From contig JADJWN010000009.1 of the NCBI GenBank assembly GCA_016716335.1, positions 124,001 through 188,000 of the forward strand: a stretch of DNA of 64,000 bases. Reading direction: 5' to 3'. Source of the DNA: Saprospiraceae bacterium (GTDB lineage Bacteria; Bacteroidota; Bacteroidia; Chitinophagales; Saprospiraceae). Shown piece by piece: positions 26,170-36,795 of the stretch. Under the pieces are notes generated by a model that worked only from the letters and a program-made list of their open reading frames with translations, searched no databases and was not told the origin of the DNA. The position numbers and the translations under genes are program-made. Positions within the stretch are counted from its first letter, which is position 1, and each line of letters begins with the position of its first letter.

Positions 26170-29082
26170 ATGCAAAATATAAGACTTCTTAGCATTGCCT
26201 CCCTGCTTATGGCTTTAATTTTTGGACTTGCCAATTCTTCTTCCCATCCTACTGCAGGCAATTCCGGTTACACCGGTGCCCCGGGAGACAATGTATGTTC
26301 CTCATGTCATAGCGGCAGTAATCCTAATTTTAATGGTGAAGTAACTATCAATGGCTTGCCCGGCGTGATAATGACCGGTACTACCTACACCATTACGGTG
26401 ACCATTTCCAATCCGAACGGTAATGCAGCCAGGGCAGGATTTCAGATGCTCGCCCTCACAGGAACCAATACCAACGCCGGTACTATGAGCAATAATTCAG
26501 CCAATACTCAGATCAAAACCGTCGGTGGTAAAAATTATTTCGGACATGCTCCGGCTTCCAATTTCAGCGGAAATCAGAGCTTATCCTTTACTGTAAACTG
26601 GACTGCACCGGCTACTCCGGGCTCTAATCCCGTGATAAATTTTTACGCGTCAGCACTGCTCGCCAATGGCAATGGCTCCACTTCAGGTGATAAAATGGTG
26701 CTGACAACGATATCGGTACCCATACAGGCAGCAGCGTCTCCTCTGACCGTGAATGTCGTACCTGTATCTCCTACGAGCTGCTGGAACACCAGCAACGGGT
26801 CTGCTTCTGTCAATATCACCGGAGGTATGTCTCCTTACGGCATTGTATGGAGCAATGGCCAGACCAATACCCAGACAGCCACCAACCTTCCTGCGGGATT
26901 GGTAAGCGTCACGGTGACGGATGCTGCAGGTGCTTCTGCAACAGGCTCGACTACCATACAGTCTCCTCCACCTATCAACATCAATACTTCTTCCACTCCT
27001 TCCTGTGCCAATACCGCCAGTGGTACTGCTTCGGCATTGGCCACCGGAGGCACCGGTGCCTTAAGTTATTTCTGGTCCAACGGAATGCAGGGGCCTCAGA
27101 TTGCAGTACTGCAACCGGGCACCTACACGGTTTCTGTATTTGACGCCAATAACTGCGTGCAGACTTCCTCTGCCACAGTCACTGCGGTGCCTCAGATCAA
27201 CATAAGCGAATCTGTGCAGAATATCTCCTGTCATGGAGCCGGTAACGGGGCAATCAGCATCACTGCCTCCGGAGGTAACGGCAACTTTACCTATCTCTGG
27301 TCCAATGGCCAGACTCAGCCCAATATCAGTAATCTGCCGGCAGGCAGCTACACAGTCACTGTTACTTCCAATAATCAATGCAGTACTACGAGAACATATA
27401 CCATCACACAACCCAATCCTCTTGTAAGTACCGTGCAGAATACCACCGGGGCAGGATGTGCCGGTCAATCCAACGGTTCGGTAACGCTTGTACATACTGG
27501 CGGCACCGCACCTTATCAGACCAACATTGTTAATATAGGCAATTTTACCGGTAGTGTGGTCAATGCTCAAGGGCTGGCTGCGGGTAATTACAGCTATACC
27601 GTTACAGATCAGAACAACTGCGTTACCTCGGGTTCATTCCAGATTGGATCTTTTCCACAGGTCGCCGGATCTGTGACCACAAGTTATAATGTATGCGGTG
27701 AGAATTGTTCGGTTACAGCTACTGTGAATGCGTCCGGAGGTTCAGCCCCGTTTACCTATACCTGGAATAATGGTCAGAATAGTCAGACTATCATCAGAAA
27801 CTGCGACTCCAATGTCTCAGTCACCATTACTGACCAAAACGGCTGCTCTGCCGTAGTAAATACCACAATTAACCCTCCGGCTCCACTGAGTATTCTGTCA
27901 AGCACAGTAAACCATCCCGCATGTCATGGTCAGACGGGCAGCGCTGTCATCCAGACAAGTGGAGGAGTTGGAAATATTTCAGTACTCTGGAGTGACGGGG
28001 GTACAGGCACCGGCAGAAACGACCTTCAGGCAGGAATATATTATGTCAGTGCCACGGATGAAAATATGTGCACGGTAGTTGATACTCTCATCATTGTCCA
28101 GCCCGAAGCAATAGAGGCAGGCGTGGAAGTGATGGATGCCACGGAGGCCGGAGAAAGCGATGGCAGCATAACCCTGAATATTTCAGGTGGTACCGGGCCT
28201 TACGTAGTTTTGTGGAATACAGGACAGACTGACACCGTATTGGACAGTGTCCCGGCCGGTATTTATTTTTATATCATTACCGATGCCAACGGCTGTACTT
28301 TGTCAGGTAGCGTAGTGGTAAACAATGCCTTCTGTTTCATCACAGCAGAGGTTGAAACTACAGATCCTGAATGCTTCGGGTCAGACAACGGTCGGATCGT
28401 GGTAATACCCGCATCAGGAGAGCATGAGCCAAACATACGTCTTTTTGATATGAATGGGATAGAACTGACGGATTTTGCCAATCTGCCTGCCGGACAATAC
28501 AATGTACTGATATCAGATACGCTGGGCTGCCTCGGCGTCATCAATAATATACTGCTCAGCAATCCTCCGCAGATTGTGGCGGACAGCATTATAGCTGTAC
28601 AACCATCATCCGATATGGCAAGTGACGGACTGCTATCTGCCTTTATAAGTGGCGGAACCGGGCCTTTGACTTACCAGTGGTTTTTAAATGAAAATATACC
28701 ATACAGCAATGAAAGCCATCTTGAAAATGTGCCTAATGGTATCTTTACCCTGGTGGTGACTGACAGTCTGGGTTGCGAAGCCATGTTTGGGCCTTTCAAT
28801 TTCCTGCTGGTAAGTAATGAGGATATCTCTTATGATAGTTCAAATTCGATAAGGGTGTTTCCTAATCCCGTCGGTGATATTTTACAGGTTGTTTCTGCCG
28901 GACTTTCCGGTATAAGTACTGTTGAAATCATTTCAGGTGATGGTCGGATAGCGAGGCAGTTTTTGTCAGAGGTTCCGGGAAGCCATTTTATGACGCTACC
29001 GGTATCAGATCTTCCTTCAGGTTTATATTCCGTGAAAATTTATGGTCCGGCAATCCGTACATTCCGGATCATAAAATTGTAA
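26170..29082 (+). CDS. Secreted SprB-repeat protein with choice-of-anchor V domain and T9SS tail
   Basis: This 970-residue protein has a signal peptide (MQNIRLLSIASLLMALIFGL), a reeler-like/choice-of-anchor V domain at residues ~25-195 (SHPTAGNSGYTGAPGDNVCSSCHSG, containing a CxxCH) and then about nine SprB-like repeats of ~75-80 residues, each with a W-S/N-NG core, LPAG.Y.V.VTD and a Cys (for example LWSNGQTQPNISNLPAGSYT). The last ~75 residues are a type A T9SS sorting domain (VFPNPVGDILQVVS ... IRTFRIIKL). SprB-type proteins are surface adhesins moved by gliding machinery in relatives; whether this one has that role is unknown. Repeats create low-complexity DNA prone to recombination. Confidence 0.85.
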   Translation: MQNIRLLSIASLLMALIFGLANSSSHPTAGNSGYTGAPGDNVCSSCHSGSNPNFNGEVTINGLPGVIMTGTTYTITVTISNPNGNAARAGFQMLALTGTNTNAGTMSNNSANTQIKTVGGKNYFGHAPASNFSGNQSLSFTVNWTAPATPGSNPVINFYASALLANGNGSTSGDKMVLTTISVPIQAAASPLTVNVVPVSPTSCWNTSNGSASVNITGGMSPYGIVWSNGQTNTQTATNLPAGLVSVTVTDAAGASATGSTTIQSPPPININTSSTPSCANTASGTASALATGGTGALSYFWSNGMQGPQIAVLQPGTYTVSVFDANNCVQTSSATVTAVPQINISESVQNISCHGAGNGAISITASGGNGNFTYLWSNGQTQPNISNLPAGSYTVTVTSNNQCSTTRTYTITQPNPLVSTVQNTTGAGCAGQSNGSVTLVHTGGTAPYQTNIVNIGNFTGSVVNAQGLAAGNYSYTVTDQNNCVTSGSFQIGSFPQVAGSVTTSYNVCGENCSVTATVNASGGSAPFTYTWNNGQNSQTIIRNCDSNVSVTITDQNGCSAVVNTTINPPAPLSILSSTVNHPACHGQTGSAVIQTSGGVGNISVLWSDGGTGTGRNDLQAGIYYVSATDENMCTVVDTLIIVQPEAIEAGVEVMDATEAGESDGSITLNISGGTGPYVVLWNTGQTDTVLDSVPAGIYFYIITDANGCTLSGSVVVNNAFCFITAEVETTDPECFGSDNGRIVVIPASGEHEPNIRLFDMNGIELTDFANLPAGQYNVLISDTLGCLGVINNILLSNPPQIVADSIIAVQPSSDMASDGLLSAFISGGTGPLTYQWFLNENIPYSNESHLENVPNGIFTLVVTDSLGCEAMFGPFNFLLVSNEDISYDSSNSIRVFPNPVGDILQVVSAGLSGISTVEIISGDGRIARQFLSEVPGSHFMTLPVSDLPSGLYSVKIYGPAIRTFRIIKL

Positions 29083-29132
29083 AGGATTGTATTCTGTTTT
29101 ATTTCTTGATCAAGCTTAAGGGATTTTATCAG

Positions 29133-29140
29133 TAGCTTTG
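29133..29140 (+). promoter_or_regulatory. -7 element of the dgt promoter
   Basis: TAGCTTTG matches TAnnTTTG and lies 21 bases before the ATG at 29162. It overlaps the alternative TTG start at 29138, which therefore cannot be used from this promoter. Confidence 0.45.
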
Positions 29141-29161
29141 CACCTGACCAAAACGGGATGC

Positions 29162-30535
29162 ATGAAGGAATGGACCTCCTTTATCAGCTATGACAGATTT
29201 ATGGGAGATGTTGTCTCTGACGTGGACAGCAGATCTGCCTTTATGAGGGATTATGACCGGATCATTTTCTCCTCTGCTTTCCGGAGGCTTCAAAATAAGA
29301 CTCAGGTTTTTCCTTTGCCCGGCAATGTATTTGTGCACAACCGGTTGACACATTCATTGGAGGTAGCATCCGTCGGCAGGTCTTTGGGCTCAATCGTTGG
29401 CAACAGGATCACGCAGAAATATCCTTCTTTAAACCCGGATGTTGCAGACTTTTTCAGATATGATTTATCCGGGGTAGTCGCCTCTGCCTGTCTGGCACAC
29501 GACGTGGGCAATCCGGCATTCGGGCATTCCGGGGAGAAAGCCATTTCCAATTATTTTAAAATCAATGCCGGTGTTAAAACCGGAGACCGGATACTGAAAG
29601 ACTATTTTGATGATAAAGATTGGGCCGATCTGATCAATTTTGAAGGAAACGCCAATGCCCTCCGACTTCTGACGCAGACTTTCAGGGGAAAACTGCCGGG
29701 TGGTCAGAGACTCACCTACCTCACGCTGGCATCCATCATCAAATATCCCTGTGACTCCTCATCCACCAATAAAAATATACCTATCTACAAAAAGTATGGG
29801 CACTTTCAGGCAGAGCAGGAAATATTCGAAAATATCATGAATGCCTTTCCGTTGAAATCCGGCAATCAATATCTGAGGCATCCCTTCGTCTATCTCGTAG
29901 AAGCGGCTGATGATATCTGCTACCGGATCATAGATATGGAGGATGGACACAGAATAGGCATACTTTCCACTGCGGAGATTCTGGAGAGCTTTATTGATCT
30001 CATTCAACAGCTTGAGGTAAAATCTCAAAGCCTCGAAAGAACACATCAGACGTTAAAAATGCTGGACAATGCCAATGAAAAAGTGGCTTATCTCAGAGCC
30101 AAATGCATCAATGTACTGGTAAATCGTGCAGCCGACAATTTTCTGGAAAACGCAGATCAGATAATAAACGGCTCATACCCCACTACGCTCATGGATACTG
30201 TGACACAGGAATGCTCTGCCCTTCGCGAAATTGAACGTATATCCATCGAAAAAATTTACAACCACCCTTCAGTCATAGAGGTAGAAATCGCAGGATATCA
30301 TGTCATGTCAGAGATTTTATCCTGGTTTGTCACTTCGGTATTAAGTGCAAATCCAAGTCCGATAGAAAAAAAGGTATTACACCTGATTCCGGACCAGCAT
30401 GCCAATTACAAATCCGGTGACCACCCCTATCACAAAGTCATGGGCATCCTGGATTTTGTGTCCGGCATGACGGATGGATATGCCACCGAACTGTACAGAA
30501 AAATTAAAGGTATCGAAATTCCGTCACATAAATAA
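29162..30535 (+). CDS. dgt: Deoxyguanosinetriphosphate triphosphohydrolase-like protein
   Basis: HD-superfamily dNTPase that splits dGTP (or other dNTPs) to the nucleoside and triphosphate. The start ATG at 29162 yields MKEWTSFISYDRFMGD. Motifs: FSSAFRRLQNKTQVFPLP, the first metal His64 in RLTHSLEV, and His113-Asp114 in CLAHDVGNPAFGHSGE. The length of 457 residues fits the family's long form. The gene stands alone, with its own promoter, after the SprB-repeat gene. Confidence 0.93.
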   Translation: MKEWTSFISYDRFMGDVVSDVDSRSAFMRDYDRIIFSSAFRRLQNKTQVFPLPGNVFVHNRLTHSLEVASVGRSLGSIVGNRITQKYPSLNPDVADFFRYDLSGVVASACLAHDVGNPAFGHSGEKAISNYFKINAGVKTGDRILKDYFDDKDWADLINFEGNANALRLLTQTFRGKLPGGQRLTYLTLASIIKYPCDSSSTNKNIPIYKKYGHFQAEQEIFENIMNAFPLKSGNQYLRHPFVYLVEAADDICYRIIDMEDGHRIGILSTAEILESFIDLIQQLEVKSQSLERTHQTLKMLDNANEKVAYLRAKCINVLVNRAADNFLENADQIINGSYPTTLMDTVTQECSALREIERISIEKIYNHPSVIEVEIAGYHVMSEILSWFVTSVLSANPSPIEKKVLHLIPDQHANYKSGDHPYHKVMGILDFVSGMTDGYATELYRKIKGIEIPSHK

Positions 30536-30596
30536 TTTCCTTCACCTGCGGACGTTAATTAAATATTAATCTGCCGGAATAAGTAACAAAAAAATC

Positions 30597-30604
30597 TAAA
30601 TTTG
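30597..30604 (+). promoter_or_regulatory. -7 element upstream of the OmpA-family gene
   Basis: TAAATTTG matches TAnnTTTG, 33 bases before the ATG at 30638. It overlaps an alternative TTG start at 30602, favouring the ATG. No clear -33 partner. Confidence 0.4.
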
Positions 30605-30637
30605 CATTCTTATGCCAAGTACAAGTTACAACCGGAT

Positions 30638-31819
30638 ATGAATCTATTGAAAATTGCAGTTTTCAAAGCAGTCATCATTTTTCCTGCCCTTGCATATTGT
30701 CAAATTGATACTGTCAGACTCAATAATCCATCTTTTGAGGATACTCCAAAAAAAGGTGGTGACGGTTCGGTAGGTATCAAAGGATGGTTTGACTGTGGAC
30801 AAATAAATTTTCCCGGAGAGTCTCCTCCTGATATACACCCTAATGGCTATTGGCAAAACAACCTGCCTGCGTCCGATGGAAAAACCTACCTGGGAATGGT
30901 GGTTAGAAACAACAATACCTACGAATCAGTATCCCAGAGACTGGAAACTCCGCTTGAGCCCAACAAATGTTACAGTTTTTCCATCAATCTGGCAAGGGCC
31001 GAAAATTACTGGAGTCCGACCCGCCTGGATCACAATATGCACAATTATGTCACTCCGGCCGTATTAAGAATCTGGGGAGGTAAAGGTTTTTGTAATGATC
31101 AGGAACTGCTGGCAGAATCCGCACCGGTGAGTAATTTCAGCTGGCAGATATTCAAATTTGAATTTCAGCCCAAAAATACCATCAGATATATCACTTTCGA
31201 AGCATTTTATAAGACTCCCGTACTCTTGCCTTATAATGGAAACATTCTGGTAGATGGTGCTTCTGAGATCATACAGATAGCATGTCCCGGAGAGCCACCC
31301 CTCATCGCCAAAGCAAATACACCTGACCTTCCTCCGCATAAGCGAAGGAAAACGCAGGGAGCTTCAGCGCCGCAGCCGGCACCCGAGCCTGTGCTGCCGG
31401 AAAAACCCACTGTGCGGAAGGTAAAACTATTGCCCGAACTTTCCATTTCCACCATCAAGGAAGGACAGACCATCGAATTGCGCAATCTTTATTTTGCAGC
31501 AGATGCCTCTACCATTACCAAAGAATCCTATGAGGCATTGGATGAATTGTTTGAGTTTTTGCTTTTCAATAAAGATGTGGTCATAGAAATCGGTGGTCAC
31601 ACCAACGGCCTGCCCCCCGATGATTACTGTGATCAGCTGAGTACTGCAAGAGCAAAGGCAGTAGCCGAATACCTGATCAAAAAAGGTATCGACCCCTCCA
31701 AGCTGCAGTTTAAAGGTTATGGGAAAAAGCAACCCATCGCCAGCGATAAAACTGCTTACGGCCGCAATAAAAACCAAAGAGTAGAAATAAAAATACTCAG
31801 CCTCAGTAAAGTGAAATAA
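30638..31819 (+). CDS. OmpA-family outer-membrane protein
   Basis: From the ATG at 30638 the 393-residue protein has a signal peptide (MNLLKIAVFKAVIIFPALAY), a beta-sandwich domain of ~200 residues (LNNPSFEDTPKKGGDGSVGI ... resembling carbohydrate-binding-like jelly rolls), a Pro-rich linker near residues 225-265 and a C-terminal OmpA/MotB peptidoglycan-binding domain (LYFAADASTITKESYEALDEL ... LSTARAKAVAEYLIKKGID ... GYGKKQP ... NQRVEI). It probably links the outer membrane to the cell wall. It ends directly against the convergent TIGR01777 gene with no gap. Confidence 0.87.
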   Translation: MNLLKIAVFKAVIIFPALAYCQIDTVRLNNPSFEDTPKKGGDGSVGIKGWFDCGQINFPGESPPDIHPNGYWQNNLPASDGKTYLGMVVRNNNTYESVSQRLETPLEPNKCYSFSINLARAENYWSPTRLDHNMHNYVTPAVLRIWGGKGFCNDQELLAESAPVSNFSWQIFKFEFQPKNTIRYITFEAFYKTPVLLPYNGNILVDGASEIIQIACPGEPPLIAKANTPDLPPHKRRKTQGASAPQPAPEPVLPEKPTVRKVKLLPELSISTIKEGQTIELRNLYFAADASTITKESYEALDELFEFLLFNKDVVIEIGGHTNGLPPDDYCDQLSTARAKAVAEYLIKKGIDPSKLQFKGYGKKQPIASDKTAYGRNKNQRVEIKILSLSKVK

Positions 31820-32740
31820 TTACTTTACAGCCAACAGATTTTTGAGTGCATCACCGATTTTTTCATAGCTGAAGCGGTACCCTGCTTCCAGTATTTTTGC
31901 AGCGCTGACCCTGTTGCTGTTTAATACTACTCTGGACATTTCACCCAATAAGATTTGCAAGGCGAAGGCAGGAGCAGGCAGTATCAATTTGAATCCTGTA
32001 TATAAAGAGGCAATAGATTCTACCATTTGCTTGTTGGTCACAGGATGGGGAGCCACGGCATTGTATATACCGGATAATGCCGTATTCTCTATGGCAAAAT
32101 GCAGCATATTCACCAGATCATGTATGTGAATCCATGGGTAGTATTGTCTTCCGTTGCCGAAATAGTTGAATATGCGCAGAGGGGCTGTCATCAACATTTT
32201 AGGTAATGCTCCGCCCTTTAAAGACAAGACCAGACCAATTCTCAATATTACGGTTCTTGAGGCATGCTTTCCGGTAGCGGTGGCGGCTTCTTCCCATTGT
32301 ACACAACAATCTGCCATAAATCCTGCACCTGCCTCACTGTCTTCGTTGAGCCAGTTATCCGATCTGTCCCCATAATATCCCACAGCCGATGCAGAAATAT
32401 ATACTTCCGGCCTGCTGCCTGATGCCTCAATCATTTTCATGATGGTAGCCGCACTTTTTACCCTCGAATCCACGAGTATTTTCTTTCGTGCATCAGTCCA
32501 TCTCGCATCTGCAATTCCCGCACCTGCCAGATTTATGATGATTTCGGCCGGAATACTTTCTGTATAGAAGTAATCATCAGGATTCCACTGTATATAATGT
32601 ATGCCGTCCCTATCTCCGGATTTTCCCCTGGTCAGCACATAAATCTCATATTTATCCCTGTCTATGGATGCTGTAAATGCCTTACCTACCAGGCCGGTAC
32701 CTCCTGCAATCAGGATTTTTTTCTTTACTGTGCCGCTCAT
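31820..32740 (-). CDS. TIGR01777-family NAD(P)-dependent epimerase-like protein
   Basis: The 306-residue protein starts with a Rossmann dinucleotide loop (KILIAGGTGLVGKAF) and has the extended SDR features of the TIGR01777/YfcH family: IINLAGAGIADARW, SASAVGYYG, LRIGLVLSLKGGALPKM, PWIHIHDLV and a C-terminal DUF1731 segment (APAFALQILLGEMSRVVLNSNRVSAAKILEAGYRF). The biochemical role of this family is poorly known. It follows the Hpt gene by 44 bases on the same strand. Confidence 0.92.
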   Translation of the reverse strand: MSGTVKKKILIAGGTGLVGKAFTASIDRDKYEIYVLTRGKSGDRDGIHYIQWNPDDYFYTESIPAEIIINLAGAGIADARWTDARKKILVDSRVKSAATIMKMIEASGSRPEVYISASAVGYYGDRSDNWLNEDSEAGAGFMADCCVQWEEAATATGKHASRTVILRIGLVLSLKGGALPKMLMTAPLRIFNYFGNGRQYYPWIHIHDLVNMLHFAIENTALSGIYNAVAPHPVTNKQMVESIASLYTGFKLILPAPAFALQILLGEMSRVVLNSNRVSAAKILEAGYRFSYEKIGDALKNLLAVK

Positions 32741-32784
32741 TCATTAAATTTAGAAGCTTAAAACACAGATAATGTCATTGGGTT

Positions 32785-33165
32785 TTACAATCCGGTCGGA
32801 GAATGAGCAGGGTCCGAATATAAGGAATCATGTTTGATGTAACGGTCAATCCGGGTGAGCAATTCGGACAGAGAGGTGTCAAAATCCAAAATCAATGCAT
32901 CAAAATTTTCTCTGGATTCAGGTGACAATTTGCTGAAGATCCATTCGAGATGAAAAGCCTTGTCGGCAAGCTTGCTTTCATTGAGATACTTGAGCTGACT
33001 TTTCAGGCTATGTGCATGGATAGAGGCATTCTCCCAGTCAAATGTCTGCACGGAATGCTTGAGATTTTCGACAGTAGCTGTGGCATCATCTCTGAAAATC
33101 CGGATATATTTTCTGATCATTTTTTCATCATCAAAAAGTTCTCTCAGGGCGGAGGTATCAATCAT
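32785..33165 (-). CDS. Histidine phosphotransfer (Hpt) protein
   Basis: A 126-residue all-helical Hpt domain. The phosphoacceptor is probably His52 in the motif NASIHAHSLKSQLKYLNES (AHxLKS form). It overlaps the end of the hybrid-kinase gene by 8 bases, so the two are coupled: phosphate should pass from the kinase His to its receiver Asp, then to this His, then to an unidentified response regulator elsewhere. No output regulator is seen next to it. Confidence 0.85.
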   Translation of the reverse strand: MIDTSALRELFDDEKMIRKYIRIFRDDATATVENLKHSVQTFDWENASIHAHSLKSQLKYLNESKLADKAFHLEWIFSKLSPESRENFDALILDFDTSLSELLTRIDRYIKHDSLYSDPAHSPTGL

Positions 33166-36100
33166 TTTTCAGGTGTTTTGAGATTTTATAGATGAGTTCT
33201 TCTGGATTTATGGGTTTGGTGACACAATCATTCATTCCTGCATCCAGGCAGGCCTGTACCTGTTGGGGTATAGCACTCGCCGTGAGCCCTATGATCGGCA
33301 ATTGTTTATAATAATCTCCTTTCAGTGAGCGTATATGCCCGGTAGCTTCCAGACCATCCATTACCGGCATCTTTACATCCATGAGTACAAGATCAAATTC
33401 ACGGTTTTGCTGTAATTTTTCCAGGGCTACACTGCCATTGTTGGCAATCTCTGTTTTTACCTGCGGCATGTATTTTTTCAGCAGTTCTACTGCCAGCAAC
33501 TGATTGAAAGGTGTGTCTTCTGCAATCAAAACATGCATAGATGCAGGAAGGGTAAGTTTGCCATTGGAGTGCTCTGATTGAGCTTCTTCTTCCGGCAGGT
33601 CAAATCCCAGTTTTACACTGAATACAGAACCCTCACCATGCAATGATCTTACCGTAATCATACCGCCCAGCTGTTCCACCAGATTTTTTACGATGCTCAA
33701 TCCCAATCCGGTGCCCTGGTTTCCGGTTGACTCCATCTCAGATAGCTGCTCAAAACTTTCAAAAATTTTATCGAGTTTGTCTGCCGGTATCCCTATGCCG
33801 GAGTCTTCGACCTCAAAAAGCATTTTAATGTTTTGTTCATTTCGTTCCTCCACGGATACATGCAGATTTACAAAACCTTTTTCGGTAAATTTTATGGCAT
33901 TGCTCAGCAGGTTGGTGAGTATCTGAAATAATCGTACCTGGTCACCTACCAGTTTTGCGGGTAATGCATCATGTATTTGAATGGAAAATGATAAATTTTT
34001 TTCTGTTGCCCTGTGACTGAGCAAGGATTCCAGTTGATGCAACACTACTCCGGGCTCAAATACTTTTTGTACAATCGTGTATTTACCGCTTTCTATTTTA
34101 GCCTGATCGAGAATGTCGTTGATAATCCAAAGCAGATTTTCACCCGATTGCTGGATGGCTTTCACATATTCTTGCTGTTTTTTATTGAGTGGTGTATCGA
34201 GCAGCAGGCGGTTGAGTCCGATGATGGCATTCATGGGAGTCCTGATTTCATGACTCATATTGGCCATAAATAATGTTTTGTAACGGGCATTTTTTTCGAC
34301 GAGCTCCTTTTCTTTACTCAGCAATGATGCCTTGCGGTTGATTCTGTAATATACATATACCAGGGCTGAAATCAAAGCAGATACAAGAATGAAAAAAGGA
34401 AGCGTGAGATAAAAAGGAGGCCTGATAAATATATCCACACTCAGGGGATGGACAGAGCGGATACCATCCTCATTGATACCTATGACCTTAAATGTATAAT
34501 TACCGGGTCTGAGATTGGTATAAGTCACCTCTCTTCTCGTACCTGCATCCACCCAGTTTTCATCAAATCCTTCAAGTTTGTAAAGATATCTGATATAATT
34601 ACGGTCTATAAAATTTACGGCAGCATACCTCAGGGTAAAGACCTTATCCTCATAATTCAGTGCAGCTTTATCCACAAATTCATTTTCGATGCCGAAAGCC
34701 ACAGGTTGATTGGCTATTTCAAATCCGGAAAGTATCACTTTCTGAGGTAACGTATCCAATATTCTTTTTTCACCCACCAGTAATGCTCCGTTGGCCCCGC
34801 CAAAAAGTGCAAACCCTGTCGGTGCGGTACTGCCGATGCCATTCACAAACGGAGTCGGCGAATGGTAATGCTTTACCTCACAGGTAGCAGGATCAATCCA
34901 GGTGACTTCACTTCCGGATACAGACCATATGCTACCGTATGCATCCGCTTGTATCCCGATGGATTTGAGGAATTTTACTCCATCTTCCCGTCTTATGATA
35001 TCATAGCTATGATGTATCAGATTATATTTATACACATTTTCAGTGGTGCCGATCCACAGGCAATTATCCAGATATGAGATGGCATAAAATCCGCCTTTTA
35101 TCAAAAAATCCCTATTACATTCCCTCATAGTGTTGGCCTTGACATCCAGTTCGTACAACCGGCCCGTATTCACAAAGTAGATTTTCCTGTCCGGACTCTG
35201 GGCAAATCTGTAAATGACATTGCTCCCGACATCGGGCAAATAATTTTTGGGTCTGAATATGACCGTATCCAGACTTTTTTTGTGGAAGTATCCTATGCCG
35301 TCATTACCGGCAAACCAAAGCAGATTTTTATCCGAAACATCATTCTTGAGTTTATTGGCGTAATTTTTATAAAATAATCTCCGAATTTCAATCTTTCTGC
35401 TTTGTCACCTGCCGTATTATATCTGAACAATCCATTGTGCCGTATATTGAAGTACACATTTCCTGTATCATCGCTTTCCATGCTGATGACATCATTGTGC
35501 CCCTTTCTGAACTCCGGATAAGGAAGTACCGATTTGTAAGAGGTATAAAGGTCCTTTTTATACAAAAGTCCTTCCATCGTGTTGGCCCAGATTCCATTGG
35601 AATAGTCCTGATGTATGAGTAGGGTGTAGTTGATGTAATTATTGAATCCGGTCTCGTACTCCAGCAAAACAAATCTTTGTCTGTAAGGATTTATTCTGTT
35701 TATCCCGGAAAACAACCCGATCCAGAGATTTTTATCCCTGTCAGCATAGAATGAATAGACTGTAGAGCCACTCAATCCTTTGGGGTCAGAAGGTGAATAA
35801 CTGAAATTATTGATCAACCTTTGTTTCTGAAGATTATACACAGCAAATCCTCCCTGCGCAGTTCCTATGACCATAATCCCTCGAGGATATTCGGTCATAT
35901 CTATGACGTTAACATCATTCAGACCCAGATCCAGGACATTGAGCCTGTCTGCATCCGGATCATAATAGGACAATCCTCTGTTAAAACCTACCCATAATTT
36001 ACCATTGGAATCCAGATATATTTTGCGACCCTCTAAGGGAACATCCGCTTTGATGTCAGGATTTTCATATTTTAGAAGTTTCTTTTCCCGTAGCAATACT

Positions 36101-36696
36101 TTGTAAAATCCTTTGACTCCGGTCACCCAGACTTGCCCCGAACTGTCAATACATACACTGCCTGAATGTCTGCCGACTTCAAAGCTGTCATCAGTAAAAT
36201 GCTCAAATGTCCCATGCTCCGGATTAAACCGATCCACACCTTTGTGGTGTACGATCCACAGATTGCCTTCCCTATCTTCGGTGATTTCTCTCATCATATT
36301 GTGGCCCGGACTGTGGGGATTATTCTTATTGTGTTGATACCGCCTGAATTTTCCGGTCTTTCTGTCCATGAGATTGAGACCGTTATTGGTAGTGACCCAA
36401 TATCTGCCCCTGCTGTCTCTGAAGAATTGATATGTGTAATTGGAAGAAATGCTTGAGGTATCCTCCTCCGAAAAATAGTAATTGGTAAACCTGAATCCAT
36501 CATATTTGGACAATCCTCCCATGGTACAAAACCACATAAACCCGTCTTCATCCTGACTGATTTTAAAGACATGATTCTGAGCCAGACCATCTGCAGCACT
36601 CAGATATTCAAATTCTGTTCTGAAACGCTGCCCGATCAGTACAAACTGAATCAGCAGTATGATAATGATGGCAATATATCTGTAATACAATCTCAA
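33158..36696 (-). CDS. Hybrid sensor histidine kinase (Reg_prop/Y_Y_Y), interrupted by a 1-base deletion
   Basis: Two frames (36696-35293 and one ending at 33158) join into one ~1179-residue protein if one T is added to the T5 run at 35364-35368 (A-run on the coding strand); the joined text reads FGDYFIKNYANKLKNDVSDK. Order: signal/membrane helix (YIAIIIILLIQFVLI), two periplasmic seven-bladed propellers of Reg_prop repeats, a Y_Y_Y domain (RYLYKLEGFDENWVDAG), a membrane helix, HisKA (MSHEIRTPMNAI), HATPase (LSNAIKFTEKG, GTGLGLSI) and a receiver with phospho-Asp in DLVLMDVKMPVMDG. Unlike many Bacteroidota hybrids there is no AraC output domain; output goes through the overlapping Hpt gene. 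The signal is unknown. Confidence 0.85.
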
Positions 36697-36795
36697 GGCA
36701 GATCAGGTGGCTGTGTGTTTATATTTAAGAACTTTCGAAACTTCAAATTAAACGAAAATATTTCAATCTATATACCGGTTTTCAAAATGACTTTG

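Noticed and set aside
26820..28800. SprB repeats as a tandem DNA repeat or CRISPR-like array
   Set aside because: The repetition is at protein level, ~75-80 residues per unit, with diverged DNA and no fixed short repeat/spacer pattern.
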